NCBI GenBank assembly: GCA_029055875.1 | Contig: JAIDCJ010000010.1 | Span: 62,001-126,000, forward strand | Length of the DNA: 64,000 nucleotides | Reading direction: 5' to 3' | Source of the DNA: Clostridia bacterium | GTDB lineage: Bacteria > Bacillota > Clostridia > Christensenellales > Borkfalkiaceae | Shown: piece by piece, positions 1 through 7,988 of the stretch | How the letters are laid out: each line of letters opens with the position of its first letter | Numbering within the stretch: position 1 is the first letter of the stretch | Program-made: the position numbers and the translations under genes | The notes under the pieces: model-generated | Seen by the model: the letters and a program-made list of their open reading frames with translations, nothing else | What the model was told of the DNA's origin: nothing | Databases searched by the model: none

Positions 1-249
1 TTATATATGGCGCTTCGCTCGGCAGACGAAAAAGAACGCGAAGTTATATACGAAAGAATACAGGATGAAAAAGTCGAAAGAGACCATAAGGTTTCGAGGT
101 GGCTTACGAGCATAAACGTGATGCTTTTTGTAATACGGCATTATGAGAAGAACAGTCCGTCAGATTGGCGCATTTATGCGCCACTTATAAACACGCCGCT
201 GTTTCAAAAAGAAATGCTTGCTTACCCAGTGCCGGAGTTTTTATCGTAG
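1..249 (+). CDS. Unrecognised protein, C-terminal part (runs off window start)
   Basis: The frame is open to the first base, so this may be the tail of a longer gene; the first in-window ATG is at 7. The visible part is about 80 residues, charged in its first 30 residues (KEREVIYERIQDEKVERDH) and more hydrophobic afterwards, with no motif I recognise. It lies upstream of a mobilization gene on the same strand, so it is probably cargo or a maintenance gene of the left mobile element. Function unknown. Confidence 0.4.
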   Translation, partial: LYMALRSADEKEREVIYERIQDEKVERDHKVSRWLTSINVMLFVIRHYEKNSPSDWRIYAPLINTPLFQKEMLAYPVPEFLS

Positions 250-481
250 AAGATCCCGACGGAGAGTATTGTTTGTACGGCAGAAATTTTACAAAAACAA
301 TGTAAAAAGTGAAAGAGCCTAAAAGGTCAATAAGTTTTGTGTGAGGCATTATCAAACCCAATCGGGCTTAAACTACTATTTTCGACACTATTTTGTGACA
401 AAAACTGCTTAATGAAAGCACCATAATAAAATTAAGTAATCGGCGTAATAGGACGCGCACGAACAGAGCGCGAACATAGCT
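250..481. other. Gene-free stretch of the left mobile element
   Basis: I see no convincing reading frame or RNA gene here. It separates the truncated first gene from the mobilization locus and ends in the terminator-like hairpin at 482. Confidence 0.4.
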
Positions 482-511
482 CGACTGTGGACAACAGTCG
501 GGCTTTTTATA
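482..511 (+). terminator. Rho-independent terminator
   Basis: A perfect 7-bp stem (CGACTGT / ACAGTCG) with a 5-nt loop is followed by GGCTTTTTAT. It would end transcription entering from the left before the mobilization locus. Confidence 0.6.
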
Positions 512-544
512 TTGCTGGACAAAGCATGTATCAAATACATTTTC

Positions 545-636
545 AAGGAGGAAAAAGCAAACAAAAAAAACAAGGCGTAGCTGTCAGCCTCAAAAACGAC
601 GGTAACGGTATATTTAATATTAGGGGTGATAACTGA
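545..636 (+). other. Strong Shine-Dalgarno followed by a small frame with no start codon
   Basis: AAGGAGG at 545-551 precedes an open frame ending at 634-636 (about 27 codons, lysine- and glutamine-rich start, ending NIRGDN). No ATG, GTG or TTG lies at usable spacing. It could be a decayed small gene of the mobilization module. Its 3' end runs up to the hairpin array. Confidence 0.25.
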
Positions 637-659
637 GCCTGTCGGTAATAGCGAGGAAC

Positions 660-717
660 GTATTTGGCTTGCCAAATACCGCCGACAGGTCGGCGTCCTC
701 GTTAGGGAGTACCCTAA
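660..717. repeat. Three consecutive perfect hairpins, candidate transfer origin
   Basis: Three perfect inverted repeats follow each other: 660-679 (9-bp arms, TT loop), 680-695 (7-bp arms, AG loop) and 702-717 (6-bp arms, AGTA loop). They lie immediately upstream of a MobC-like gene, the usual place for an origin of transfer. None has the T-run of a terminator. The assignment as oriT is inference. Confidence 0.5.
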
Positions 718-748
718 GACCCCGATAAAACGGAATGAACAAGGAGGA

Positions 749-1084
749 ATGATTATAGGTAACAGAACAAGACCGTTCGCTTATACATTCAGAGCGACGG
801 ATAATGAAAGACAAATCATTGATGAGAAAATCAAGCAAAGCGGACTTACAATGACCGAGTTTGTAATAAGAGCGATTAAGGACAATCCTATCACTGTTGT
901 CGAAAATGTCGGTGAAATTTTGACCGAACTAAAACGGCAAGACAATAATCTGAATCAGGCGGTGCGCAATTACTACTGCGACAACAATACAAGAGCGGAG
1001 CTATTATCTTGTGTGCAAGCATTAAGGCAAACATACAAAAGCATAGTTGTCGCTATGGGCGGAATGAGCAATGCCGCTACTTAA
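749..1084 (+). CDS. MobC-like relaxosome accessory protein
   Basis: About 111 residues. The segment FRATDNERQIIDEKIKQSG, then LTMTEFVIRAI, resembles the ribbon-helix-helix DNA-binding part of plasmid MobC/relaxosome accessory proteins, and the C-terminal LNQAVRNYYCDNN region resembles their conserved LNQ segment. Such proteins bind the transfer origin and help the relaxase nick it. The frame is open from 626, but the upstream part only translates the hairpin array, so I start at ATG 749. That ATG lies only 1 nt after AAGGAGG; the following ATT or ATA codons have better spacing, so the exact start is uncertain. No partner relaxase is visible in this element inside the window. Confidence 0.65.
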   Translation: MIIGNRTRPFAYTFRATDNERQIIDEKIKQSGLTMTEFVIRAIKDNPITVVENVGEILTELKRQDNNLNQAVRNYYCDNNTRAELLSCVQALRQTYKSIVVAMGGMSNAAT

Positions 1085-1237
1085 ATGCAGCGCGGGAAAA
1101 GCGAAACCGCAAGCGGCAATTTTCAAACTATGATTCCGCGCGAACTATTTGACGAAATAACTGCGCTTCTTCATGAATGCAATATGACTAAGGTAGAATT
1201 TATAAAGAAAGCCTACGAAATACTTAAAAATCAATAA
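1085..1237 (+). CDS. Small ribbon-helix-helix-like protein (50 aa)
   Basis: The ATG immediately follows the stop codon of the MobC-like gene, so the two are probably co-translated. The 50-residue product contains IPRELFDEITALLHECNMTK followed by VEFIKKAYEIL, a beta-strand plus two helices as in Arc/CopG-type proteins. It is likely a second small DNA-binding protein of the mobilization locus or its autoregulator. The family is inferred from shape only. Confidence 0.5.
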   Translation: MQRGKSETASGNFQTMIPRELFDEITALLHECNMTKVEFIKKAYEILKNQ

Positions 1238-1246
1238 TACGAGTAT

Positions 1247-1288
1247 GGCCCGACGAAACGAACAGTGAGTCGGGCTATACTATATTTT
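1247..1288 (+). terminator. Terminator-like hairpin
   Basis: GGCCCGAC at 1247-1254 pairs with GTCGGGCT at 1269-1276 (one G-U pair), followed by an AT-rich tail ending in TTTT. It would end the mobC transcript. Confidence 0.45.
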
Positions 1289-1318
1289 AAAAAAATATAA
1301 GGAGGTAATACGCTATAA

Positions 1319-1668
1319 ATGATGAGAGAACATAGTAGTTATATGGAGAAAGAACATTATATCCGTTCGGCAAAGAGAACATTGTATGCCGTAGCGCAAA
1401 CAATAATTCAAGGTGAAATAATCAGCAAAGAAGTGATTACGTAAAGAAGAAATTAAGTGCATATACAGGCAGCCCCAAGTCTTTAGTTAATTCAGAGAAT
1501 ATCGCAGACGATACGATATTGTGCGATATGCAAACGGGTGAAGTCAAATCGGGAACGCTACATTACAGCGATGAGTTTATAGTAAGCTGTGCACAAAGCC
1601 TTGCCTACTATCTACTTGACAATCCCGATATCGTAAAACAAATGGAGAATGATTATGGACTCAAATGA
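1319..1668 (+). pseudogene. Frameshifted small element protein
   Basis: AAGGAGG at 1310-1316 precedes ATG 1319, which opens a 41-residue frame (MMREHSSYMEKEHYIRSAKR and on) ending in TAA at 1442-1444. A different frame with no start of its own is open across that stop and continues to TGA 1666-1668, with the natural-looking sequence SAYTGSPKSLVNSENIAD and onward. A single indel near 1425-1445 would join them into about 115 residues. The 3' end overlaps the recombinase start, so the order is normal for such modules. Function unknown; sequencing error cannot be excluded. Confidence 0.4.
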
Positions 1669-3253
1669 AAATAGAACAGTAATTTATGCTCGGTATAGTT
1701 GCGAAAAGCAAACCGAGCAAAGCATTGAGGGACAGCTTCGTGTATGTCACGAATTTGCTAAGCGCAACGGTTATATCATCGTGCATGAGTATATTGACAG
1801 AGCGGTTTTGGGAAAAACTGACAAGCGCGAACAGTTTCAGCAAATGTTAAAAGACAGCGCGAAGCAGGAATTTAATTATGTGCTTGTGTATAAGCTCGAC
1901 AGGTTTGCTCGAAATAGATATGATAGTGCAATCAATAAAGCGACGCTCAAAAAGAACGGCGTAAAGGTATTGTCGGCTTGCGAACAGATTACAGATTCGC
2001 CCGAGGGTATTATACTCGAATCGATGATAGAGGGCATGGCGGAGTACTACTCCGCCGAGCTCTCGCAAAAAGTCAAGCGCGGTATGCGCGAGAGTTGTTT
2101 GAAAGGTAACGCCGCGGGCATTAAGCCGATTTACGGCTATTGTATCGTTGATAAGAAGTATCAGATTGTGCCGCAGGAAGCCGAGATTATACGAAAAATG
2201 TTTGACGATTATGTAAACGGCACGACGATTAAAGAAATCAAAACTTGGCTTGACGAGAGTGGGATTCGTACCCACAAGGGCAATCGCTTCTCTTTCGGGC
2301 GTGTGTCGGATATGCTTCGGAATCAAAAGTATATCGGCAAATGTCAATATGCCGGCGAGGTGTATGACAATATTATTATGCCTATCGTGGACGAATTGAC
2401 GTTTAACCGCGCACAAGAAATGCTCGTAGTAAATTCGCACAAATCGGGACGGGTGCGCGCCGGAGAAAAGTTTATCTTGAGCGGTAAGATTATATGCTCG
2501 CATTGCGGAGCACTTTATAACGGTGAGAGCGGTACTTGCAGGAACGGAGACATCCATTACTTTTACAAGTGTCGCCGCAAAAAGGAAGGCAAAGACAAAT
2601 GCTGTTCCCACGCTGTTCCAAAACATGTATTAGAGGACAGCGTGTACAAGACTATAATGACGGCATTAAAGGATGAGACTTTTTTGCGCCGAGTCGCGGA
2701 GCAAGCCGTAGAAATACATAATAAGCAGATAGTAGAAAAGCCTGAGCTTAAAATACTCAGGCGACAGCTTGCCGAAACGGAAGATATGCTAAATAATATC
2801 ACAATGGCGATTTGCAAAGGAATATTTAACGAATATACGCAAAGTAAGATGAGCGAGCTAACGCTTTTTAAAACGCAGTTGGTAGCGAAAATTGCGGAGG
2901 AAGAATCAAACAATATTAAGCCGTTACAAATTGAAATGTTAATGGATTTCTTCCATAAGAGCGTGTTTGCTATTGAATGTGCCGAAGATCCGACCAATCT
3001 TGATAAGCGCAAAAAGCTATTTGATACACTCATAAAGCAAATTATCTTTGACGGGGAAAAGTATCTGATTGTACTTAAAACAAGCAATATGCCCGACTAT
3101 CAAACGACAGACGAGCAAAAAGAAAAGTCTCGAGCCGAATGCGATGAACTTCGCACTCGGTTCGAGACACTTCGTTTTGGTGACCCTAACGTTAATTATC
3201 CGAACACAATTTGTGTCGTTAAGAATACCTTATTATTTATTATAAAAATTTAA
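1655..3253 (+). CDS. Large serine recombinase (integrase of left element)
   Basis: About 532 residues. The N-terminal resolvase domain has the catalytic-serine motif YARYS, then EQSIEGQ, YKLDRFARNR and the EGIILESMIEGMAEYYSAEL helix. A recombinase domain follows (KPIYGYCIVDKKYQIVPQEA), then a zinc ribbon (CSHC ... CRNGDIHYFYKC ... C) and a coiled-coil C-terminus. Such enzymes integrate and excise mobile elements. I choose ATG 1655 because GGAG at 1644-1647 is 7 nt upstream. The last residues (FGDPN) are encoded across the word TGGTGACCC at 3178, also found at the tRNA-Glu end, so the C-terminal tail probably comes from beyond the element boundary. Confidence 0.9.
   Translation: MDSNENRTVIYARYSCEKQTEQSIEGQLRVCHEFAKRNGYIIVHEYIDRAVLGKTDKREQFQQMLKDSAKQEFNYVLVYKLDRFARNRYDSAINKATLKKNGVKVLSACEQITDSPEGIILESMIEGMAEYYSAELSQKVKRGMRESCLKGNAAGIKPIYGYCIVDKKYQIVPQEAEIIRKMFDDYVNGTTIKEIKTWLDESGIRTHKGNRFSFGRVSDMLRNQKYIGKCQYAGEVYDNIIMPIVDELTFNRAQEMLVVNSHKSGRVRAGEKFILSGKIICSHCGALYNGESGTCRNGDIHYFYKCRRKKEGKDKCCSHAVPKHVLEDSVYKTIMTALKDETFLRRVAEQAVEIHNKQIVEKPELKILRRQLAETEDMLNNITMAICKGIFNEYTQSKMSELTLFKTQLVAKIAEEESNNIKPLQIEMLMDFFHKSVFAIECAEDPTNLDKRKKLFDTLIKQIIFDGEKYLIVLKTSNMPDYQTTDEQKEKSRAECDELRTRFETLRFGDPNVNYPNTICVVKNTLLFIIKI
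3178..3186. repeat. TGGTGACCC, putative internal attachment site
   Basis: This 9-bp word equals the tRNA-Glu 3' end at 16492-16500. It lies near the 3' end of the left recombinase gene, in the same codon phase (Gly-Asp-Pro) as in the right recombinase. I read it as the junction between two tandem elements. The repeat is short, so this is inference supported by position and phase. Confidence 0.5.
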
Positions 3254-3260
3254 ATAGCGT

Positions 3261-6200
3261 TTATTTGCTGTCTTGTGTATCAAAGATTTTTTTAATTGCA
3301 AACTTATCGTTTTTAAAATAACTTATAAATAATTGAGAAGCATCTGTACAAACCCCATCGAACTTTTCTCTAGCCAAGCAACTTTCTTGACGATGTATCT
3401 TCATAATCCAAATTAACATATTGCCATCTTTTTCAATTTCTCTCATTAATTCGTCTTTGTCAACCCATAGATATTGTTGCTCTGCAGCATGGCTATCTCC
3501 GATAGAATAGTATTCTGCTTTTATTTTGTTAAACGAGTTATAAAACAAATTTCCATCCGTATTAGAAATACCTAATTTTTCCCTTATGTATGGGGAAGGG
3601 AGATTCATCTCACAATCGCCACACCCGACTAAATTATAACAACAATGATCAACTGCGCAATGACATTCCGCTCCGATATCTTCGAGAATCCAGCTGTCGT
3701 CATGTTCTTTCCACGGAAACCAACATATTTCTTTGGGAGTCAAATAACAATCGGTAGCAATTCCACCCAACAAATCATCTATAGAGTGTAAATGAGCTAA
3801 TAAATCTTTATTATGCACGCTTCTAATAAATTCGGATAAATCAGTTTCCTTGATAATCAATGTGGAAAAAGTTAAATAAGTATTGACATTTTCTTCGCTA
3901 AAATAATTATAGCTATATAGCGCCATAATGTTTTCGGCATCAACATTTGAGTGTTGTGGATTGTTACATAGTATCCATTTTTTCCATTGAATAGACGGCA
4001 TATTCTTTATGGATTTGATTACATCTTCAGAAGAGATATTTATAGTGTTCGCAGAATGTGTAAAATTTTGTGGTATATACCATTGCAATAATTCTTGTGA
4101 TTCATCATAATCAACATTTTGAATTTCTTGCATTGGATTTACAAAATCGTCAATCAACCCATAATCCTTGTAATAGGAATTATCCGGTAAACTTATACGA
4201 TCACACAAAAACCCATAAATCTCATTACGCGCCATCCATACATACTTTTCGCATACAGTCATAAAGTTGCTTTGCGCTCCATGATCTGCTCGATAAAATG
4301 TACCAACTATATCTTTGTCAATACCCCCAATATAGTTGTCATTTTCATCTTTTTCCATGTTGTAAAAAATTGATTCATCCCAACCCATATTTTTAATATA
4401 GGCATAAGCGGCCGAAAGAATAAACTGATCAACCGATATTCTTTCATTAATATTGAAATAACGGTTGCATATTTTATTAACAAAGTCGTTCATTAATTCT
4501 CTTTGACTATCTTTGTGATAATCAAAACTCCCCTCGATATTATCAACTAATACGTATCGAGATAAATCATAATGGATTTCGCTATAACCACTCATTCTAT
4601 CGCCATTAAGAGCTTCACGATTTAATAAAATATCATTATTGTGGATCTCATAAGGTGGCAATAATTGACTCAATTCAGTGTCTCCAATTAGTTGCATCAT
4701 ATTTGCCTTGTGTGCGATAGCCATTGCATAATATCTTATTGATATTTGCCGACTATAATCAATTTTATCTGGAGCCAAAACATTTTTGGAAATCCACTTG
4801 TACGCTTTTTCAGTGACCTCTTTATTATTAGTTTGGTAAACAAGGCACATCATAATTGCAAAAATATCGTTACGTATTTGTGGATCGTTCACTATTGCAA
4901 ATTTCTCAAATAACTTATAGTATTCTTCTGGGCACGACAATGCCCAGCGCATTAATTCATCACGGTAGTCTTTTCTTAAAGTATTGTTTAATGAGGACAA
5001 TGCCCACGCGTAAACAGTTGGGCAACCATCATGGGTGTCTGCTTTATTTAACTTATACACTTCATTATCAAGTTCTAAAGAATATCGTCTATTCCACTTA
5101 TCATTACCACATGTTTTCAAATATCCAATAGGTGACCAGATTATATCACGCTGCGCAGGTTTATCAAAGGAAAATAGGAACTCATCCAAAAGGCTTATTC
5201 CCAAAGGATGGTTAATATTGCGACTTAACGGTAAAACAATATTATTGACTATACTGATTAAATCGTCAGAACTATTCTGCATAATTTCCAAAATGTTTGA
5301 CTTGAAGCTCTGCGCAGTGGATGCTGGCGCATTTTGTAAAGACCAATATATAAGCATTTGAATTAGGTCATCGGTTGCAATAGCATTTATCGTTTTATTC
5401 CACGCAAGCAAATAATCATATTTTTGAATAGATATTACCGCTAAACCATATAGTGAATTTCTATCAATATTAACGCATTGAGTAAAATCAATTGAATCCG
5501 GATGCTTATATTTTTCCAGCAAAACCATTGAAGAGATGTAATCGAAATAGCCTTTTATCCCCGGATAGTAGTAATATGTTTTTGCCATGAAATCATTAGC
5601 AGGCTTGCAATAGCATCTAAGTATACCATATCTTTCTAAAAAATCGACTAGCGTGTTAGAACATTCAGTAGGAATTGATAATGCGGTCGAAAGCTTTTCT
5701 ATTAGCTGTTGATACTCTATTTTATCATTTATTATAAATTCGTCCGTTAATAAAGTAATAGAACGAAAAACCAATTGAGATTTTATACTGTGACCACTTT
5801 TTTTAGAAAATGATTCCTCGATTAAGTCTATCTTTTTTTGCAACAATCCAGATAACGATACATCAAATTTATTAGACATATCAAGAGTTTGATTAGCGTA
5901 TAATTCGCAAAAAAGTTTTAATGCGAGTGGGGTTGTGATTTGATATTTAAGACTTGTATTATTCTCTATTCTTATGTTGTAATGTTTTATGTATTTGTCA
6001 AAAAGGATGCTAGGTGATACATCTCCATTGGGGCTTAGATATCTAATTTCAAAATATTCACTTGCCGAAAAACCATAGGGTCGAGAAGTAAAACAAAATC
6101 TAACACGTGGATATTTCTCTACAATAGCGCGTGTTTCATTGATTCTTTCTATCCATTTTTCTTGTTCTGCTGATTCGTCAATGCCATCCACAAGAATTAA

Positions 6201-7499
6201 TACTCTAGGTGATATAATTAAATTGTCGCTATGCGTTTCGGCGTAACTATTTTGATCAGCCGTTGTAACCAATGCTTGCCACAGCTCAGATTCGTTCCAT
6301 GACGAAGATAAACCTAAATTTGTTCTAATTAATTCAAACCAAGTTTGTGAAGCAGTGATGTCTTTTGCTTGAATTACAATCGCTATATGGAATTGATTAT
6401 TAAGTATTTTATCCGCAACGGCAGCAATACCTTGAGTTTTGCCCGTGCCGGGTTCACCTAAAAATAGAATGCTTGTTCTGTTAGATAATTTTATAAAGTC
6501 ATGATATATTTGGTACAAATCTGCCTTTGTAATTTTTTTCAAATCATGTTCTACGGTGGAAGCGTGAAAATAGTATTTTGAGCCGAAACTTCTTTTATCA
6601 AGCAAATCAATTAAATTTTCAAATCGGACATAAAATATTGACTCATCAATAGTAGGAGGACAAGAATTGCTGTTTAACAGCCAATCGCGAACCAAAGTTA
6701 GTGAGTTTTCTAGATTTAAAATATCCTGTGTGGCAAGGTTTAGCTCATCTTTTATTTCTACTGATTGATTTGCTGAGATAGTGAGCAAATCGGAAATATG
6801 CTTTTGCGCAGCTTGGCAGACAGTGAGTATATTGTTTACTCGCTTTACAAATAATTGATATTCAGTATTATCGCCAATAAAAGAATTTATAGTTGAGAAT
6901 ATTTGACCATATGAATTTAAATCTGGCACATATCTTGAAGACAACCAACTATTGCGACATTTTTCAAAAGAAAATTTAATATTCGCATAAGATAAAGTCG
7001 AATTAGTAAACCAATATTTTAATATCCCTTCGGAAGTGTTTTTTTCAAGTTCCTTTGTTATTCTATCGTCATTCCACAACTCGAATTGGACCTTAGGGTA
7101 AGTGGTTGCCAATTTGTTGATTAGATTATCCCATAGATCTTGTTCGCAAGATTCGCCTTTATTAGTTTTATTCGATAAATCGCGCGGGAGGCATATAATA
7201 TATCGGGCTATTTTAGGGCGTAATTTAATGGCAGTATCAATTGACTTTTTTATTTGGTTAATTTGCGATGATTGCAAACTATATATAAACCACTTAGCTT
7301 GTAGGCCAATAATACTTCCATCATTCAAAGTAACAAATGATTCGACTCCGCCATCGCCGCCTGCGCCGTTAACAACATTGTGTGATTGAATTTGTGCTTT
7401 ATATTCTTCAGAACTCCAATTGTCGAATAATTGGTTACATATTATTTCAAAAGCTCTAGTTTGAGCTTCGCCATGTGTTTGCATTGTTGACCAATTCAT
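3261..7499 (-). CDS. Mrr-like nuclease / STAND ATPase, Avs-like anti-phage protein (1412 aa)
   Basis: Domains in order: an N-terminal PD-(D/E)xK nuclease-like domain (GGDGGVE at 47-53, then LQAKW with Q67 and K69); a helical linker; a P-loop ATPase with Walker A GEPGTGKT (348-355), Walker B VLILVDGIDES (433-443) and the TSRP motif near 478, as in NACHT/STAND proteins; and an unassigned region of about 900 residues. Near residue 1290 is a Cys/His cluster (CHC, HCC, CGDC) that may bind zinc. Nuclease-STAND proteins of the Avs kind sense phage proteins and then degrade DNA; I infer that role. The gene is monocistronic and AT-rich, and lies next to the putative attachment site. Start codon problems are described in the entry at 7456. 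Confidence 0.8.
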   Translation of the reverse strand: MNWSTMQTHGEAQTRAFEIICNQLFDNWSSEEYKAQIQSHNVVNGAGGDGGVESFVTLNDGSIIGLQAKWFIYSLQSSQINQIKKSIDTAIKLRPKIARYIICLPRDLSNKTNKGESCEQDLWDNLINKLATTYPKVQFELWNDDRITKELEKNTSEGILKYWFTNSTLSYANIKFSFEKCRNSWLSSRYVPDLNSYGQIFSTINSFIGDNTEYQLFVKRVNNILTVCQAAQKHISDLLTISANQSVEIKDELNLATQDILNLENSLTLVRDWLLNSNSCPPTIDESIFYVRFENLIDLLDKRSFGSKYYFHASTVEHDLKKITKADLYQIYHDFIKLSNRTSILFLGEPGTGKTQGIAAVADKILNNQFHIAIVIQAKDITASQTWFELIRTNLGLSSSWNESELWQALVTTADQNSYAETHSDNLIISPRVLILVDGIDESAEQEKWIERINETRAIVEKYPRVRFCFTSRPYGFSASEYFEIRYLSPNGDVSPSILFDKYIKHYNIRIENNTSLKYQITTPLALKLFCELYANQTLDMSNKFDVSLSGLLQKKIDLIEESFSKKSGHSIKSQLVFRSITLLTDEFIINDKIEYQQLIEKLSTALSIPTECSNTLVDFLERYGILRCYCKPANDFMAKTYYYYPGIKGYFDYISSMVLLEKYKHPDSIDFTQCVNIDRNSLYGLAVISIQKYDYLLAWNKTINAIATDDLIQMLIYWSLQNAPASTAQSFKSNILEIMQNSSDDLISIVNNIVLPLSRNINHPLGISLLDEFLFSFDKPAQRDIIWSPIGYLKTCGNDKWNRRYSLELDNEVYKLNKADTHDGCPTVYAWALSSLNNTLRKDYRDELMRWALSCPEEYYKLFEKFAIVNDPQIRNDIFAIMMCLVYQTNNKEVTEKAYKWISKNVLAPDKIDYSRQISIRYYAMAIAHKANMMQLIGDTELSQLLPPYEIHNNDILLNREALNGDRMSGYSEIHYDLSRYVLVDNIEGSFDYHKDSQRELMNDFVNKICNRYFNINERISVDQFILSAAYAYIKNMGWDESIFYNMEKDENDNYIGGIDKDIVGTFYRADHGAQSNFMTVCEKYVWMARNEIYGFLCDRISLPDNSYYKDYGLIDDFVNPMQEIQNVDYDESQELLQWYIPQNFTHSANTINISSEDVIKSIKNMPSIQWKKWILCNNPQHSNVDAENIMALYSYNYFSEENVNTYLTFSTLIIKETDLSEFIRSVHNKDLLAHLHSIDDLLGGIATDCYLTPKEICWFPWKEHDDSWILEDIGAECHCAVDHCCYNLVGCGDCEMNLPSPYIREKLGISNTDGNLFYNSFNKIKAEYYSIGDSHAAEQQYLWVDKDELMREIEKDGNMLIWIMKIHRQESCLAREKFDGVCTDASQLFISYFKNDKFAIKKIFDTQDSK

Positions 7500-7512
7500 A
7501 ATATTTTTTCAT
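7456..7512 (-). other. Upstream reading frame overlapping the STAND gene start
   Basis: AGGAG (7517-7521, minus strand) is well spaced for ATG 7512, but that ATG opens an 18-codon frame that is out of phase with the large protein and stops inside it. The ATG is followed by a run of six A. Five A would put it in frame, extending the protein by MKNI. Either the annotated ATG 7499, 18 nt from the Shine-Dalgarno, is used, or expression depends on slippage in the A-run. Confidence 0.4.
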
Positions 7513-7539
7513 GATTCTCCTAATTTGTATTTTAATAAA

Positions 7540-7548
7540 ATTATAGCA
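7540..7548 (-). promoter_or_regulatory. Extended -10 promoter of the STAND gene
   Basis: Minus strand reads TGC TATAAT, an extended -10 element about 40 nt upstream of the coding region. The matching -35 region is poor. Confidence 0.5.
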
Positions 7549-7611
7549 TAATGCTAGTCAAAAATAAAGTAATACGCCGATCGTTTTATAAGTGTGTTTT
7601 CAAATTTAATT

Positions 7612-7650
7612 CGAAAAAAATAGCCGATAGAGCGTAACACTCTATCGGCT
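7612..7650 (-). terminator. Terminator of the mobilization operon
   Basis: A perfect 11-bp stem (AGCCGATAGAG / CTCTATCGGCT, 7-nt loop) is followed on the minus strand by ATTTTTTT. It ends the leftward relaxase transcript before the STAND gene promoter. Confidence 0.75.
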
Positions 7651-7767
7651 TTGCCGTTCTACACATATTCTAATCGGCAGTCCCTAATTTGGATAAATAT
7701 CCATTTATATACCGCTACTGTGGCGGTTTCCTTATTCCGTCTTTTTCAACGGTTATCCCTATATAAT

Positions 7768-7959
7768 CTAACGGGATTTTTTTTCTTTATTCAATTTTTT
7801 ATTCAGTTGTCTTTGTTGCCTTTCGGCTTGCCACGCCGCAAATTCTCTTTGTCCTTCTTCGGTTGCAAAATAGGCTTGTATAGCGGGCAATAATGCTCTT
7901 GCAAGGGAATCGATCTCGAAATCGGGTATCCCTGTGGTGTTCTTTTTCCTTCTCGACAT
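7768..7959 (-). CDS. Small conserved-type protein downstream of relaxase (63 aa)
   Basis: A highly charged protein with a Lys/Arg-rich start (MSRRKKNTTGIPD), the helical core EIDSLARALLPAIQAYFATE, and a Lys/Gln-rich tail. I recall similar short proteins near mobilization genes in Clostridia elements, but I know no function for them. It starts 29 nt after the relaxase stop and is followed by the operon terminator, so it is probably co-transcribed with the relaxase. It may be a relaxosome helper or regulator. Confidence 0.55.
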   Translation of the reverse strand: MSRRKKNTTGIPDFEIDSLARALLPAIQAYFATEEGQREFAAWQAERQQRQLNKKLNKEKKSR

Positions 7960-7988
7960 TAACTGTTGGTGTTTTCCTCCTTATAGGT

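Noticed and set aside
1847-2626. 259-codon minus-strand frame inside the left recombinase
   Set aside because: The plus strand encodes unmistakable serine recombinase motifs throughout.
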